In this document: positions 23,482 to 32,315 of the stretch, one piece after another
How the letters are laid out: every line of letters starts with the position of its first letter
Position numbering within the stretch: position 1 is the stretch's first letter
Program-made: the position numbers and the translations under genes
Assembly: GCA_026134025.1 (NCBI GenBank)
Contig: JAOQII010000014.1
Coordinates: forward strand, 1 to 38,326
Direction of reading: 5' to 3'
DNA length: 38,326 bases
Source of the DNA: Candidatus Syntropharchaeum sp.
GTDB lineage: Archaea > Halobacteriota > Syntropharchaeia > Syntropharchaeales > Syntropharchaeaceae
Notes under the pieces: model-generated
The model's database searches: none
Told to the model about the DNA's origin: nothing
What the model saw: the letters and a program-made list of their open reading frames with translations, nothing else

Positions 23482-24300
23482 TCAAAACAAAATATCCATG
23501 ACATCCAGCTTATTGGCATACTCAACCCTGGGCTCACCCTCGATTCCGCCAAGCTTGCCTGCAACCTCAATCGCATCATAGAGGTTTCCAAGTTGATCTA
23601 CAAGCCCAAGCTCCTTTGCATCAGCGCCAAGATAAACCCTCCCATCTGAGAGGTTTTTTACTTCGTCTATCGTCATGTTACGCCCGGCTGCAACCTCCTC
23701 AACAAAACGCTCAAATGCATCTGTCACCATCTCATTTGCGTAATCAAGCTCACCATCGGTTAAGTTACGCCATGGTGCACCCATATCCTTCATATCACCT
23801 GACTTCACAACTGTGTAATTTATTCCTTCTTCCCTGTACTCACCTTCACGGTTTTCAAATACCCAGATCACACCGATACTACCTGTAACGGTATCAGGGT
23901 TTGCCACGATCCAGTCTGAAGGAGCAGCGATGTAATATGCACCAGAGGCTGCAACATCCGCCATCGAGACCACGATCGGCTTATCGATACGTTTTATCTC
24001 GGTTACAATCTCCTGGGCTGCTGCAGGGGTTCCACCTGGGCTATTTATCCTGATAACGATCGCTTTTACAGCGTCATCCCTCTCTGCCGCCCTGAGCTCA
24101 TTGCAGATGTTCTCAGAACCTGCATAACCAAACCCTGGCGGTATATCACCTGTTAAAAGAGTTCCATCAACATATATCACCTCAACCCGTTCCCCCGTAA
24201 AGCTCAGATCATCGGTGATCGAGAAGTAAACCGCAGTAATAGCGGCTGAAATTAGTACAAGAACGATAAATATGATAAGAATGGCATATCTTTTCTTCAT
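23482..24300 (-). CDS. sppA: Signal peptide peptidase SppA
   Basis: A membrane-bound serine protease of the SppA/S49 family that degrades leftover signal peptides. The 272-residue short archaeal form has an N-terminal helix (YAILIIFIVLVLISAAITAV), an oxyanion region IRINSPGGTPAAAQEI, the nucleophile Ser in ADVAASGAYYIA, and the likely general-base Lys in VVKSGDMKDMG. GRVYLGADAKELGLVDQLG near the end is a family signature. It starts six bases after the HAD gene and ends the long minus-strand run. Confidence 0.93.
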   Translation of the reverse strand: MKKRYAILIIFIVLVLISAAITAVYFSITDDLSFTGERVEVIYVDGTLLTGDIPPGFGYAGSENICNELRAAERDDAVKAIVIRINSPGGTPAAAQEIVTEIKRIDKPIVVSMADVAASGAYYIAAPSDWIVANPDTVTGSIGVIWVFENREGEYREEGINYTVVKSGDMKDMGAPWRNLTDGELDYANEMVTDAFERFVEEVAAGRNMTIDEVKNLSDGRVYLGADAKELGLVDQLGNLYDAIEVAGKLGGIEGEPRVEYANKLDVMDILF

Positions 24301-24306
24301 CTTAAA

Positions 24307-25311
24307 TCACCCCAGGATCGACGCTCTACCACGAACCGCTTTACGAAATTCGGCGTGAATCGATGCAACCTCCTTTAAGAGATTATCATCATGCTTGCTT
24401 AAATAATGTAGCTGGGATGCTGTTAAATCCGCACCTTTAAATTCTTTGTTTATCTTCCCCCAGTTTGATGTAATTTTGATCATCTCACCCCTATCAGGAA
24501 ATTCACGACACAAAAGATCTAAAGCCCGCATATCGTACGTTGCAAGTGCGAAGTTTGCGTAGGGAAGTGCATACATATTTGCATTAAACGCTACGGCAAC
24601 GCCACCCGCATCCCGCACAGCAGCGAGCATCTTGAAGTCTGTTATGCTATCTCCTACAACCATGATCTCCCCAGGCGTTAAACCAAGGTCTTTTGCAAAC
24701 TTTCCTGCAGCATCAACCTTCCTTGATCCCCCGATAACCTTCACGCGATCCAGTGGATTGCCATATCGGGTGTCTGGAAGGATCTTGAAGAAAAATCGGT
24801 CAAGAAGCTCCATTATAGAATCTTCATCATCCTTTTTTTCCTGAATCACTACCCAGAAATCAGCGATTAGCTCAAGCTCATCTTCTCCAAGATCGGAGGC
24901 TATTCTTTCAAGATCAAGCTCGGTGCAGGCGATATCCTCTGGTGGAACACCTAACTTAGCACCGATATTGTAAGCATGTTCACTGTATGAGGTTGAGATG
25001 ATCCTGATGTTCCATCCCTCCTCTCTCAAATGGGATATGAGCTCGGCTGCACCATCAACGATTCTGGCGGTGGATGAGACGTTGTAAATATCCTCAGAGG
25101 TTATACGATGGTAAATTAAGAACGGAGCGATTAAAGCGAGTGTATCACCAGGTTCATACCCCTCCCGTTCTTCAAGTGTGAGGAGGTCATCATATCTGCT
25201 TATCACCTCAAAGAACTCCCTCCCACCGGGAATTAACGAGATCACCTCGTAGGCATTATCCTGTGGAGAGAGAGGTCCTTCAAGGTCAAAACAGATAAGT
25301 CTTGGTTTCAT
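24307..25311 (-). CDS. HAD-superfamily hydrolase (EhaR-like)
   Basis: A 334-residue HAD protein. Motif I is CFDLEGPLSP near residue 7, with Glu in place of the second Asp, so phosphatase activity may be altered. Motif II is the RIISTSYSE strand near residue 103; motif IV includes GDSITDFKML near residue 220. From memory it resembles the archaeal group that includes EhaR of the Eha hydrogenase operon, but no hydrogenase gene is near. It overlaps porB by four bases, which ties it to the Por operon. The substrate is unknown. Confidence 0.75.
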   Translation of the reverse strand: MKPRLICFDLEGPLSPQDNAYEVISLIPGGREFFEVISRYDDLLTLEEREGYEPGDTLALIAPFLIYHRITSEDIYNVSSTARIVDGAAELISHLREEGWNIRIISTSYSEHAYNIGAKLGVPPEDIACTELDLERIASDLGEDELELIADFWVVIQEKKDDEDSIMELLDRFFFKILPDTRYGNPLDRVKVIGGSRKVDAAGKFAKDLGLTPGEIMVVGDSITDFKMLAAVRDAGGVAVAFNANMYALPYANFALATYDMRALDLLCREFPDRGEMIKITSNWGKINKEFKGADLTASQLHYLSKHDDNLLKEVASIHAEFRKAVRGRASILG

Positions 25312-26198
25312 TCCTCTATGTCGAGATCAAGACCATACTGCTCGGCATTTGCATCTGCCATTGCCTGGATCTGGCGTATCACCTCTGCCCCCTCATCGGT
25401 CTTGAAGAGGTGTGAGAACCTGCCCTGTGTTTTCAGGTAGTCCTCGACAGGCAGTCGTTTTGCCAGTCTCTTAACATTCACGACCTCACCATCAACAACC
25501 TCATAGAGTGGCCAAAGGCCAGTCAGTACCGCAAGTCTCATGACCTCAACGGTCTTTGAACTTGGATGTCTCCAGCCAGTACAGCAACTTGAGTGGAGGT
25601 GTATAAAGGAAGGGCCATCGTGATCCACCGCTTTTTTTACCTTATCCATGAGGTCCGCGGCATATCCAACTGATGCACTTGCCACATACCCAAGACCATG
25701 TGCCACAGCGATCGATACAAGATCTTTTTTTGGGTGGATCTCTCCATAAGAGACCTTTCCAGCAGGCGTTGTCGTTGCAGATGCACCGATCGGGGTCATA
25801 CTGCTTCGCTGGACCCCTGTGTTCATGTATGCCTCATTGTCATAGCAGATATAGGTAACATCATGCCCCCGCTCAAACATCCCTGAGAGTGCACCCATGC
25901 CGATATCAGCCGTGCCACCATCTCCTCCGATGGCAAGTACCTTCCCTTCATCTTTTCTTCCGAGTGCCTTGAGCCCTGCCTCTATCCCTGATGCAACCGA
26001 TGCTGCATTCTCGAAGAGCGAGTGGATCCATGGGACCCTCCAGCTTGTCTCAGGATATGGACTTGACACGATCTCAAGACATCCTGTCGGAGATACAACA
26101 AAGACGTTCTCACCTGTTGCCTCAAGTATGAGTTTGATTGCGATTGCCATCCCACAGCCTCCACAGGCACGATGCCCGCTTGCAAAGAGGTTCTTCAT
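25308..26198 (-). CDS. porB: 2-oxoacid (pyruvate):ferredoxin oxidoreductase subunit beta
   Basis: TPP-binding beta subunit of pyruvate:ferredoxin oxidoreductase. The protein is 296 residues. Cluster-ligating cysteines appear at HRACGGCGMA, and Cys at TGCLEI and CCTGW. The TPP/Mg motif is GGDGGTADIG ... YDNEAYMNTGVQRSS. It overlaps porA and the HAD gene by four bases each. In autotrophs the complex makes pyruvate from acetyl-CoA and CO2. The strong match to Por rather than Kor/Vor is by overall sequence. Confidence 0.92.
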   Translation of the reverse strand: MKNLFASGHRACGGCGMAIAIKLILEATGENVFVVSPTGCLEIVSSPYPETSWRVPWIHSLFENAASVASGIEAGLKALGRKDEGKVLAIGGDGGTADIGMGALSGMFERGHDVTYICYDNEAYMNTGVQRSSMTPIGASATTTPAGKVSYGEIHPKKDLVSIAVAHGLGYVASASVGYAADLMDKVKKAVDHDGPSFIHLHSSCCTGWRHPSSKTVEVMRLAVLTGLWPLYEVVDGEVVNVKRLAKRLPVEDYLKTQGRFSHLFKTDEGAEVIRQIQAMADANAEQYGLDLDIEE

Positions 26199-27358
26199 AG
26201 TAGCTCACCTCTCAATCCTATAAACTGCCATTCATCAGTTATACCACCGTCCATTGCCGATTTTGAGCGTTTAATGATCTCAAGGATGTCATCAGCCCTG
26301 ACATCCCTGCCACCAAGCCCGACCACGAATCCAAGCATCTTCAGATCGTTTATGTGGTTGTAGAGTGCTGCCTTAACATCTGTAAATAATGCCCCCTCAA
26401 ACCCTGCTGAGAAGTCCTTCTCAATAACAGCAACAACCTTCGCATCCTTCAATGCATCCCTGATCTCAACCAGCGGGAAGGGTCTGTAGCTTCGGATTTT
26501 GAGGATTCCGACGTTCTTTTCACGATCAACGACTTCTTTTATTGTTCCGATTATCGAGCCGAATGTGAGAAGTACAATCTCTGCACCATCAAGGTTGTAT
26601 CCCTCGATCAGACCACCATAATAACGCCCGAATGCTTTACCAAACTCATCTGCAACCTCTTTGATCTTTATTCGGGCACGATCCATCGCCTCATGCTGCA
26701 TGTACCTGAATTCCATGTACTTATCAGGTTCTGCAAAGCACCCGAAGCTCAATGGATTATCGACGCTTAAGAAATATTCGGGCTCGTAGGGTGGAAGAAA
26801 GTCATCTACCTCGATCTGCTCAGCAAGTACAACAGGTTCATAGGTGTGCGTTAAGATAAATCCATCTGCGCAGACCATCAGCGGGAGCATCACATCCTTA
26901 CTCTCAGCGATTTTGTAACCCTGAATCATTGCATCGTGGGCTTCCTGGATATCCTCAACATAGATCTGAATCCAGCCTGAATCCCTTGCACCGATCGTAT
27001 CCTGCTGATCGTTCCAGATGCTAAGCGGTGCTGACATTGCACGGTTCACAGCTGTCATAACAACAGGGAGCCGCATCCCTGAGACGTTGTACAGGACCTC
27101 CCACATCAGCGCGAGTCCCTGAGAAGTTGATGCAGAGTACGCCCTCGCCCCTACGGCAGATGCACCGAGTGCGACCGACATCGCGGAATGCTCAGAGTCA
27201 ACAGGTACAAACTCACACTCAAGTTCCCCATCTGCTACAAACTGCGCCAGATCCTCGACGATATGTGTCTGTGGTGTTATCGGGTATGCTGAAATAACAT
27301 CAGGTCTGCAGCGCTTGACTGCATGGGCTATCGCATAAGATCCTTCAACAACCTGCAT
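26195..27358 (-). CDS. porA: 2-oxoacid (pyruvate):ferredoxin oxidoreductase subunit alpha
   Basis: Alpha subunit, 387 residues, containing the pyrimidine-binding and domain II parts of the TPP site. It begins GSYAIAHAVKRCRPDVISAYPITPQTHI and has FVPVDSEHSAMSVALGA with the conserved Glu, then STSQGLALMWEVLYN and RPFPLVEIRDAL. Its ATG follows the porD stop directly and it overlaps porB by four bases. Confidence 0.94.
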   Translation of the reverse strand: MQVVEGSYAIAHAVKRCRPDVISAYPITPQTHIVEDLAQFVADGELECEFVPVDSEHSAMSVALGASAVGARAYSASTSQGLALMWEVLYNVSGMRLPVVMTAVNRAMSAPLSIWNDQQDTIGARDSGWIQIYVEDIQEAHDAMIQGYKIAESKDVMLPLMVCADGFILTHTYEPVVLAEQIEVDDFLPPYEPEYFLSVDNPLSFGCFAEPDKYMEFRYMQHEAMDRARIKIKEVADEFGKAFGRYYGGLIEGYNLDGAEIVLLTFGSIIGTIKEVVDREKNVGILKIRSYRPFPLVEIRDALKDAKVVAVIEKDFSAGFEGALFTDVKAALYNHINDLKMLGFVVGLGGRDVRADDILEIIKRSKSAMDGGITDEWQFIGLRGELL

Positions 27359-27619
27359 TTACTTCTCCTCCATCTCCATATAGATCGCATGCCCTGAACA
27401 TTCATTCGAGCAGATACCACACCCTTTGCAGTAGTCATAATCGAAATAAATCCCCTCTTTGTCACTGTATTTAACCGCTGACTCAGGACAGTATATAACA
27501 CAGTTGAAGCATCTGATGCACAGTTCAGGAGTAATTCGCGGTATCTCGGTTCTCCATCCACCGGTTAAGTTCACAACACTCGTTCCAGGATCTGCTATCG
27601 CTCCGATTCGAAGTTTCAC
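27359..27619 (-). CDS. porD: Pyruvate:ferredoxin oxidoreductase subunit delta (ferredoxin-like)
   Basis: An 86-residue electron-transfer subunit with two CxxCxxCxxxC motifs ([11 protein letters not shown] near residue 35 and [11 protein letters not shown] near residue 65), giving two [4Fe-4S] clusters. The first 30 residues ([11 protein letters not shown]) are typical of PorD. It overlaps porC by four bases; the porC-D-A-B order is the usual archaeal one. Confidence 0.94.
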   Translation of the reverse strand: MKLRIGAIADPGTSVVNLTGGWRTEIPRITPELCIRCFNCVIYCPESAVKYSDKEGIYFDYDYCKGCGICSNECSGHAIYMEMEEK

Positions 27620-28167
27620 GAAGATACCCCCTCGATCATAAGATCGTACGCCCTCTTGATCGCCTTTGCGTTATTATCACCTGCCACACCCCGGAACCTT
27701 TCCTTGACCGCATATATCACCGCATGAAGGCTCACCGCACCGGTCACACCAGCAAACGCACCCATCATCGTTGTATTCACGATCGGCCTTCCGATCATCT
27801 CCTTTGCGATTGCCGTTGCGTTTATCGTCCTCAGTGTAAAATTACCCTTCAATCCAAGCTCTTCGGGTGATTTTGGTGTATTTATGAGGAGAATACCACC
27901 ATCTTTGAGTCCACTCATAAAATCGACAACCCCAATGAGGCTTGCATCCTGCACCATCACGTAATCAGGCTCATAGACCTGTGATCTGATCCTGATCGGC
28001 TCATCATCCACTCTCATGAATGCCATAACCGGCGCACCTCTCCTCTCAGCACCAAAAGCTGGAAACGCCTGTGAATACTTCCTGTCCCTGAACGCAGCGA
28101 TCGCAAGAAGCTCTGCAGCAGTTACAGACCCCTGGCCACCCCGCCCATGAATTCGAAGCTCTTTCAT
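27616..28167 (-). CDS. porC: Pyruvate:ferredoxin oxidoreductase subunit gamma
   Basis: Gamma subunit, 183 residues, beginning [20 protein letters not shown], with [19 protein letters not shown] near residue 38 and [11 protein letters not shown]; these match the gamma family. It overlaps the FrhB-like gene upstream and porD downstream by four bases each, which is good evidence for one translated unit. Confidence 0.94.
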   Translation of the reverse strand: MKELRIHGRGGQGSVTAAELLAIAAFRDRKYSQAFPAFGAERRGAPVMAFMRVDDEPIRIRSQVYEPDYVMVQDASLIGVVDFMSGLKDGGILLINTPKSPEELGLKGNFTLRTINATAIAKEMIGRPIVNTTMMGAFAGVTGAVSLHAVIYAVKERFRGVAGDNNAKAIKRAYDLMIEGVSS

Positions 28168-29216
28168 GCTGTCCTCTCTTTTTTGCGTCGTGAAAGACCT
28201 TTTATTAAATCTGTACCTGTGGTATGTCCGAGTTCGATGTAGCCATCTGCGATCGCATCCTCGAAGATCTTTGTACCGAGTTCACTCCTTCTGATCACGG
28301 TCGACCATCCATGATCCGACCCAACCGACCCAACCGAGATGTCAGATAACTCTGCTGTAAAGTCTGCGCAGTACCTGCATCCCTCTGCCACGTACTGGTC
28401 CAGATCCCTTATCAGAACCGAGTAGGTTGTATCCGCAGTCTCAACCCAGAAGCTGCCCTCGCGCATCGCAAACTTGACAACATCCTCAAGATCGACCTTC
28501 AAAACCTTCCTGACAAAACCGTTCATCAGGTCAGCGTATCTGAAGTTCTCCATGCAGAAAAGCCCTATCATGAGCTTCACCTTCTCGATCCCGATCTGAT
28601 ATGGTTCTGTTGACACCTGAATCTTTCTCAATGCCTGGATGTTACAGGGGAGCCCGACAAACCCGATATTCTCAAATCCGGCATCTATCGCTTCCTTTAC
28701 CCCAACGATAGCTGGCGAGAGCGAGTACTTTGAGCCAGTAACCTTCTTGACATCAGAAGAATCGGTCAAAACGACAGGTACAGGCTTCCATGGCGCCTCA
28801 TCGCTCAAACCTGTTGCAACCACGGCATCAAGCACCCCTTTATCGAGTGCATACCTGATCAGTCCCGTGACAACGCCCCCATCCTGAACACTTTTCTTTA
28901 ACGTCGGATCGTTTCCACGGGCTGCAAATATTCCGTTTTTTACCCCAATAAGCTCATCTGCCCTTGTTTGACCAAAAACTTCTTCCTCAATCGCTGGAAT
29001 ATCAATAAAAGATCGTGGACAGTGTGTGTAGCACATCCCGCAGAGTGCGTCATACTCAACAAGCTGTGGTACATCATCCACCGCTTCAATCCTGGGGCAG
29101 AACGCGATGCATGCCCCACAGAAACAGCATTTACCTTTTCCTATAACCTTTGATTCAAGTTCGACAAAACCCGATTCCATGAAGGTTGGTACCTTTATAC
29201 CCGCTACGACTTCCAT
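28164..29216 (-). CDS. FrhB/FpoF-type F420-binding iron-sulfur flavoprotein
   Basis: A 350-residue member of the F420 hydrogenase/dehydrogenase beta family. An N-terminal pair of cluster motifs ([13 protein letters not shown] and [10 protein letters not shown]) is followed by the flavin/F420 domain with [42 protein letters not shown] and a late Cys region ([22 protein letters not shown]). Such proteins move electrons between ferredoxin or a partner and F420. Because it overlaps porC by four bases it probably acts with the Por complex. I take the ATG at 29216; an in-frame TTG at 29237 is possible. A promoter-like element lies just upstream. Confidence 0.88.
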   Translation of the reverse strand: MEVVAGIKVPTFMESGFVELESKVIGKGKCCFCGACIAFCPRIEAVDDVPQLVEYDALCGMCYTHCPRSFIDIPAIEEEVFGQTRADELIGVKNGIFAARGNDPTLKKSVQDGGVVTGLIRYALDKGVLDAVVATGLSDEAPWKPVPVVLTDSSDVKKVTGSKYSLSPAIVGVKEAIDAGFENIGFVGLPCNIQALRKIQVSTEPYQIGIEKVKLMIGLFCMENFRYADLMNGFVRKVLKVDLEDVVKFAMREGSFWVETADTTYSVLIRDLDQYVAEGCRYCADFTAELSDISVGSVGSDHGWSTVIRRSELGTKIFEDAIADGYIELGHTTGTDLIKGLSRRKKERTA

Positions 29217-29240
29217 AATGGATGTAAAAACAGGCAAGTT

Positions 29241-29250
29241 TAAATTTATT
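29241..29250 (-). promoter_or_regulatory. TATA-like box for the frhB-por genes
   Basis: AAATTTAAAC on the minus strand, inside and just beyond the end of the dCMP deaminase gene, would place a start near 29219, almost on the ATG at 29216. The frhB-por genes may thus be expressed separately from the hisD run as a leaderless message. Confidence 0.35.
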
Positions 29251-29255
29251 TTCCT

Positions 29256-29708
29256 TTATTCTTCCAGAATTATCACATTCACCCCTCCACATTTGAGGAG
29301 TTCAATCCCCTCCAGATCCGAGTACGTCCCTGAGATTACAACCCGCCTTATTGAGGCATTTAAAATCATCTTTGCACAGATCTTACAGGGGTATGCGTTG
29401 ACGTAGAGCGTTGCACCAGCCGCATCCCTGCCAGCCTGAAGCAGTGCGTTCTGCTCGGCATGAACACCCCGGCAGATCTCATGATGGGTCCCTGATTGAA
29501 TCCCAAGCTCATCTCTGATACATCCACGCTCGATGCAGTGTGGAAACCCGCGTGGTGCCCCGTTGTATCCGGTCGATACGATGATCTTATCCTTGACAAT
29601 AACTGCCCCGATTTTGCGCCTTATGCATGTTGAGCGAAGCGAGATGTCCTGGGTGATCTTTATCCAGTACTCATCCCACCCTATCCGCTCAGGAGTATCT
29701 GCTCTCAT
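29256..29708 (-). CDS. dCMP deaminase
   Basis: Zinc-dependent deoxycytidylate deaminase supplying dUMP for thymidylate synthesis. The 150-residue protein has the zinc-ligand motif HAEQNALLQAG (with catalytic Glu) and YPCKICAKMILNA. RKIGAVIVKDKIIVSTGYNGAPRG-type residues near the start match the ComEB group. Extra cysteines (ERGCIRDELGI) may bind a second zinc. It overlaps the HTH/TiaS-like gene by 20 bases. Confidence 0.92.
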   Translation of the reverse strand: MRADTPERIGWDEYWIKITQDISLRSTCIRRKIGAVIVKDKIIVSTGYNGAPRGFPHCIERGCIRDELGIQSGTHHEICRGVHAEQNALLQAGRDAAGATLYVNAYPCKICAKMILNASIRRVVISGTYSDLEGIELLKCGGVNVIILEE

Positions 29709-30822
29709 ACAAGTTCAGCCCTGGATTAAGAAGTATATCTTTGGACAGCCCAGAAAGCCCGAGTGCAGCAACGGCACCGATAATCCCACGTCTGCCTGTA
29801 ACCTCGATAACACCTGCACCACAACGATCTGCCACTTCGATTGCATCATCAAGATCTATTTTCTCACTGCGTGCCTTCGCTGCAAACGCCCGCAACCGTG
29901 AATCAACGCTAAAACCTGTTTTGTATGCCATTGCGGTCTCATCAGAGAGTGTTTCAGACTTTAAGTACCTCACAGACTCCTCGATCACTGTATCAAGTAT
30001 CTGCGGCTTTATCGCAAGTTCGATGAAGCTAACCGAGTTTCCAACCGTTCTGTATGGGATGTCTGGCTTGAGGAAGGCGACCTTATGTGCGATCGGGATT
30101 ACGCCTGGCAGTGTCGAGAGCACGTTCAGGAGCGAGAGTGTGACCGCAAATGTTGCACCCCTATCCTCAAGATCCGTATCATCAACCCCGATTGTAAGAT
30201 GTGAAAGTGCTTCTGTCAGGATCAATCCCACTATGTATTCAGGATGTCTCTCAACCCTGACCTCGATTACACCCTCAGCAAATTGCATCATCTCGGTAAG
30301 CGAATAGGCAGGACCGCCTCTTGATGCAATCCGTTGATAAACAATTCCATCCTTGACATAAACATCCATCACGCCGACTGCGTAACGCTCAAGGTCAATC
30401 CTGCCTTCACCTACCGTTACGATCTCATGGAGCAGCATCCCTTCTTTTTTGACGCTACGAACAACCCCTCCAGATCCGCCGTGCTCCCATTCACAGAACT
30501 CAAGACACCCCTCGCTCCTACACTCATGAAATATCTCAACACGATCGCCGTCGACCGTTGTGAAGATCCGCTTGCATGATGATGCAGGTAGTTCACGTGA
30601 TATACTCACATATCGTGCTGGACGTGACCCATCTCTTGTCTGAATGAGCTTTACAGAACCTTCACCTATAAGGCGATTAATCCAGTCCTGTACCGTGCTT
30701 CTTGGCATGCCGGTGCGATTGACAATATCCTTGATCGTGAAGTAGCCCTTCTCATGGGAGATCGATCTTGCATGCTCGAGGCAGACACTTCTTCGCTCAA
30801 GTACCTTTGATTTTACTTTCAT
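29689..30822 (-). CDS. HTH-TiaS-like fusion protein (unknown archaeal family)
   Basis: A 377-residue protein in two parts. Residues 1-70 are a winged-helix or HTH domain (YFTIKDIVNRTGMPRSTVQDW). The rest has a Cys-containing patch (HECRSEGCLEFCEWEHGG) and then a TiaS-related domain (LTIGVDDTDLEDRGATFAVT near residue 209; PYRTVGNSVSFIELAI near residue 256). TiaS is the tRNA-Ile2 agmatidine synthetase; its GVDDTDS motif is the kinase-like core. The fused HTH and the shorter length argue against true TiaS. From memory it may relate to the methanogenesis marker 11 family, unverified. It overlaps hom by four bases. Confidence 0.65.
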   Translation of the reverse strand: MKVKSKVLERRSVCLEHARSISHEKGYFTIKDIVNRTGMPRSTVQDWINRLIGEGSVKLIQTRDGSRPARYVSISRELPASSCKRIFTTVDGDRVEIFHECRSEGCLEFCEWEHGGSGGVVRSVKKEGMLLHEIVTVGEGRIDLERYAVGVMDVYVKDGIVYQRIASRGGPAYSLTEMMQFAEGVIEVRVERHPEYIVGLILTEALSHLTIGVDDTDLEDRGATFAVTLSLLNVLSTLPGVIPIAHKVAFLKPDIPYRTVGNSVSFIELAIKPQILDTVIEESVRYLKSETLSDETAMAYKTGFSVDSRLRAFAAKARSEKIDLDDAIEVADRCGAGVIEVTGRRGIIGAVAALGLSGLSKDILLNPGLNLYESRYS

Positions 30823-31811
30823 CGCTCTGATCGATATATACTTATAATATCGCTGAATATCGCGCTCGCCGCCTCTATCGCACCAGCACCCCTCCCCATC
30901 ACGGTGATAGGCCCTGAAAGGTCTGTGGTGATCTCTGCGATGTTAAGCGTCCCGCGCATCAGTGCAAACGGGTGATCTCTTGGAACAAGTCTTGGTGCAA
31001 CCTCAATCCTGCCGTTTACAGCTTCACCGATCAGTTTTACCACATAACCTTTATCAAGTGCGAGTTTGAGTGTATCTGGTGTGATTCGCCTGATCCCCTC
31101 AACCGAGACATCGTGGTACGCAATATCCATGCCCATGACTGCGTTTGCAAGGATTGTCAGCTTTTCAGCGGTGTCAATTCCATCAACATCATAAGACGGG
31201 TCTGCCTCTGCAATCCCGAGCGATTGAGCCTCTGAAAGGACATACTCATAAGGTAACCCCTCCTCTGCCATTCTTGTAAGGATATAGTTGCATGTGCCGT
31301 TGAAGATCCCTTTGATTCCAAGTATCTGATTTCCAGCAAGGTTATCCCTGATCAAATTTATGATCGGCATCGCACCACCGACAGATGCCTCAAACCTGAA
31401 AGGAGAACCCGTTCTTTCAGAAAGCTCCATAAGTTCACGATAGTAGAGAGCTATAGGACCTTTATTTGAGGTTACAACAGCTTTTCCCAGATTCAATGCT
31501 GTTTTTATGTGGGTAAAAGCAGGTTCACCGGTTGTAACATCTGAAGGTGTTGTCTCAACCATGAGATCGTATTCACCCTTTGATATAAGCTCGATACTAT
31601 TCACAGGCGAGATCTCACACTTCCATTCGAGTGCGTCATCGATATCAAGCCCTTCAGGATCCATCATCGAACCGCGAAGATCAGCGATACCCACAATCCT
31701 GATATCAACCCCAAATCGATCACGTGCAAGGCTTCCGTTCTTTCTTATAATCGTTGCAAGCCCACGTCCTACAGTGCCAAAGCCAATTATTATAATATCG
31801 ACTCGCTTCAT
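30819..31811 (-). CDS. hom: Homoserine dehydrogenase
   Basis: Reduces aspartate semialdehyde to homoserine for threonine and methionine. The protein is 330 residues. The nucleotide-binding motif is IIIGFGTVGRGLATI, followed by VVTSNKGPIAL near residue 112, EASVGGAMPIINLIRDNLAG and the hallmark GIFNGTCNYILTRM, with AEADPSYDVDGIDTAEKLTILAN. No regulatory C-terminal ACT domain is present; the preceding gene encodes a free ACT-type protein, which may supply it. It shares one base with that gene. Confidence 0.95.
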   Translation of the reverse strand: MKRVDIIIIGFGTVGRGLATIIRKNGSLARDRFGVDIRIVGIADLRGSMMDPEGLDIDDALEWKCEISPVNSIELISKGEYDLMVETTPSDVTTGEPAFTHIKTALNLGKAVVTSNKGPIALYYRELMELSERTGSPFRFEASVGGAMPIINLIRDNLAGNQILGIKGIFNGTCNYILTRMAEEGLPYEYVLSEAQSLGIAEADPSYDVDGIDTAEKLTILANAVMGMDIAYHDVSVEGIRRITPDTLKLALDKGYVVKLIGEAVNGRIEVAPRLVPRDHPFALMRGTLNIAEITTDLSGPITVMGRGAGAIEAASAIFSDIISIYRSER

Positions 31812-32314
31812 CAGACCTCCTCCAGCGGTTTTATGAGGAGGAGCTCTTTATTCACAGCCTCCTGTTCTAAAATCTCGATTGCACGTTCCATCTCAGTCCT
31901 ACCTGTCGCTTTTATCGTAATTCCTGCTGATGATTCCTCATCGATCCCTGGCATTGATAGTGTAAGATCGACAACCTCTGCAAAGCCTGTTGAGTCCACC
32001 GCATCGATCGTGCTCTTCAGGTCTGTGTGGACGATGTGCCCGACCAGTATGAGAAATACACTCTCATGGAGCCGTTCCTCTCCCTTCTGCATCACCGTGA
32101 TCCCGACATCGTGCCAGCGTGCAATCAGATCATCAAGATGCTCCTCATCTATCTCGATCGTGATCTTGATCGGTATCGTGCCCCTGGGGGTCCTTAGATC
32201 ACGCTGGTGTGCAATACTGATGATATTTCCCCCAAGATCCGCTATCGGACCGAGTGCCCCAAATAGCTGACCAGGTATATCCTTTAACTCAATCTCCATC
32301 GCTACCCGCATCAT
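31811..32314 (-). CDS. ACT-domain regulatory protein (possible partner of homoserine dehydrogenase)
   Basis: A 167-residue protein with an N-terminal ACT domain (MEIELKDIPGQLFGALGPIADLGGNIISI) and a second alpha/beta part that looks like another ACT unit (ESVFLILVGHIVHTDLKSTI with AEVVDLTLSMPG). The start is at 32314 with GGAGG six bases upstream, two bases beyond the hisD stop; a longer frame reaching into hisD was discarded. Because hom lacks its own ACT part, a regulatory role in threonine/methionine synthesis is plausible. Confidence 0.82.
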   Translation of the reverse strand: MMRVAMEIELKDIPGQLFGALGPIADLGGNIISIAHQRDLRTPRGTIPIKITIEIDEEHLDDLIARWHDVGITVMQKGEERLHESVFLILVGHIVHTDLKSTIDAVDSTGFAEVVDLTLSMPGIDEESSAGITIKATGRTEMERAIEILEQEAVNKELLLIKPLEEV

Positions 32315-32315
32315 T

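Noticed and set aside
24307-29216. Energy-converting hydrogenase (Eha) locus suggested by the EhaR-like protein
   Set aside because: No hydrogenase large or small subunit or other eha gene is in the neighbourhood.
29741-30307. Long open frame on the plus strand antisense to the HTH-TiaS-like gene
   Set aside because: It has low-complexity Ser/Thr-rich translation, no family features and mirrors a well-supported gene; a shadow frame.
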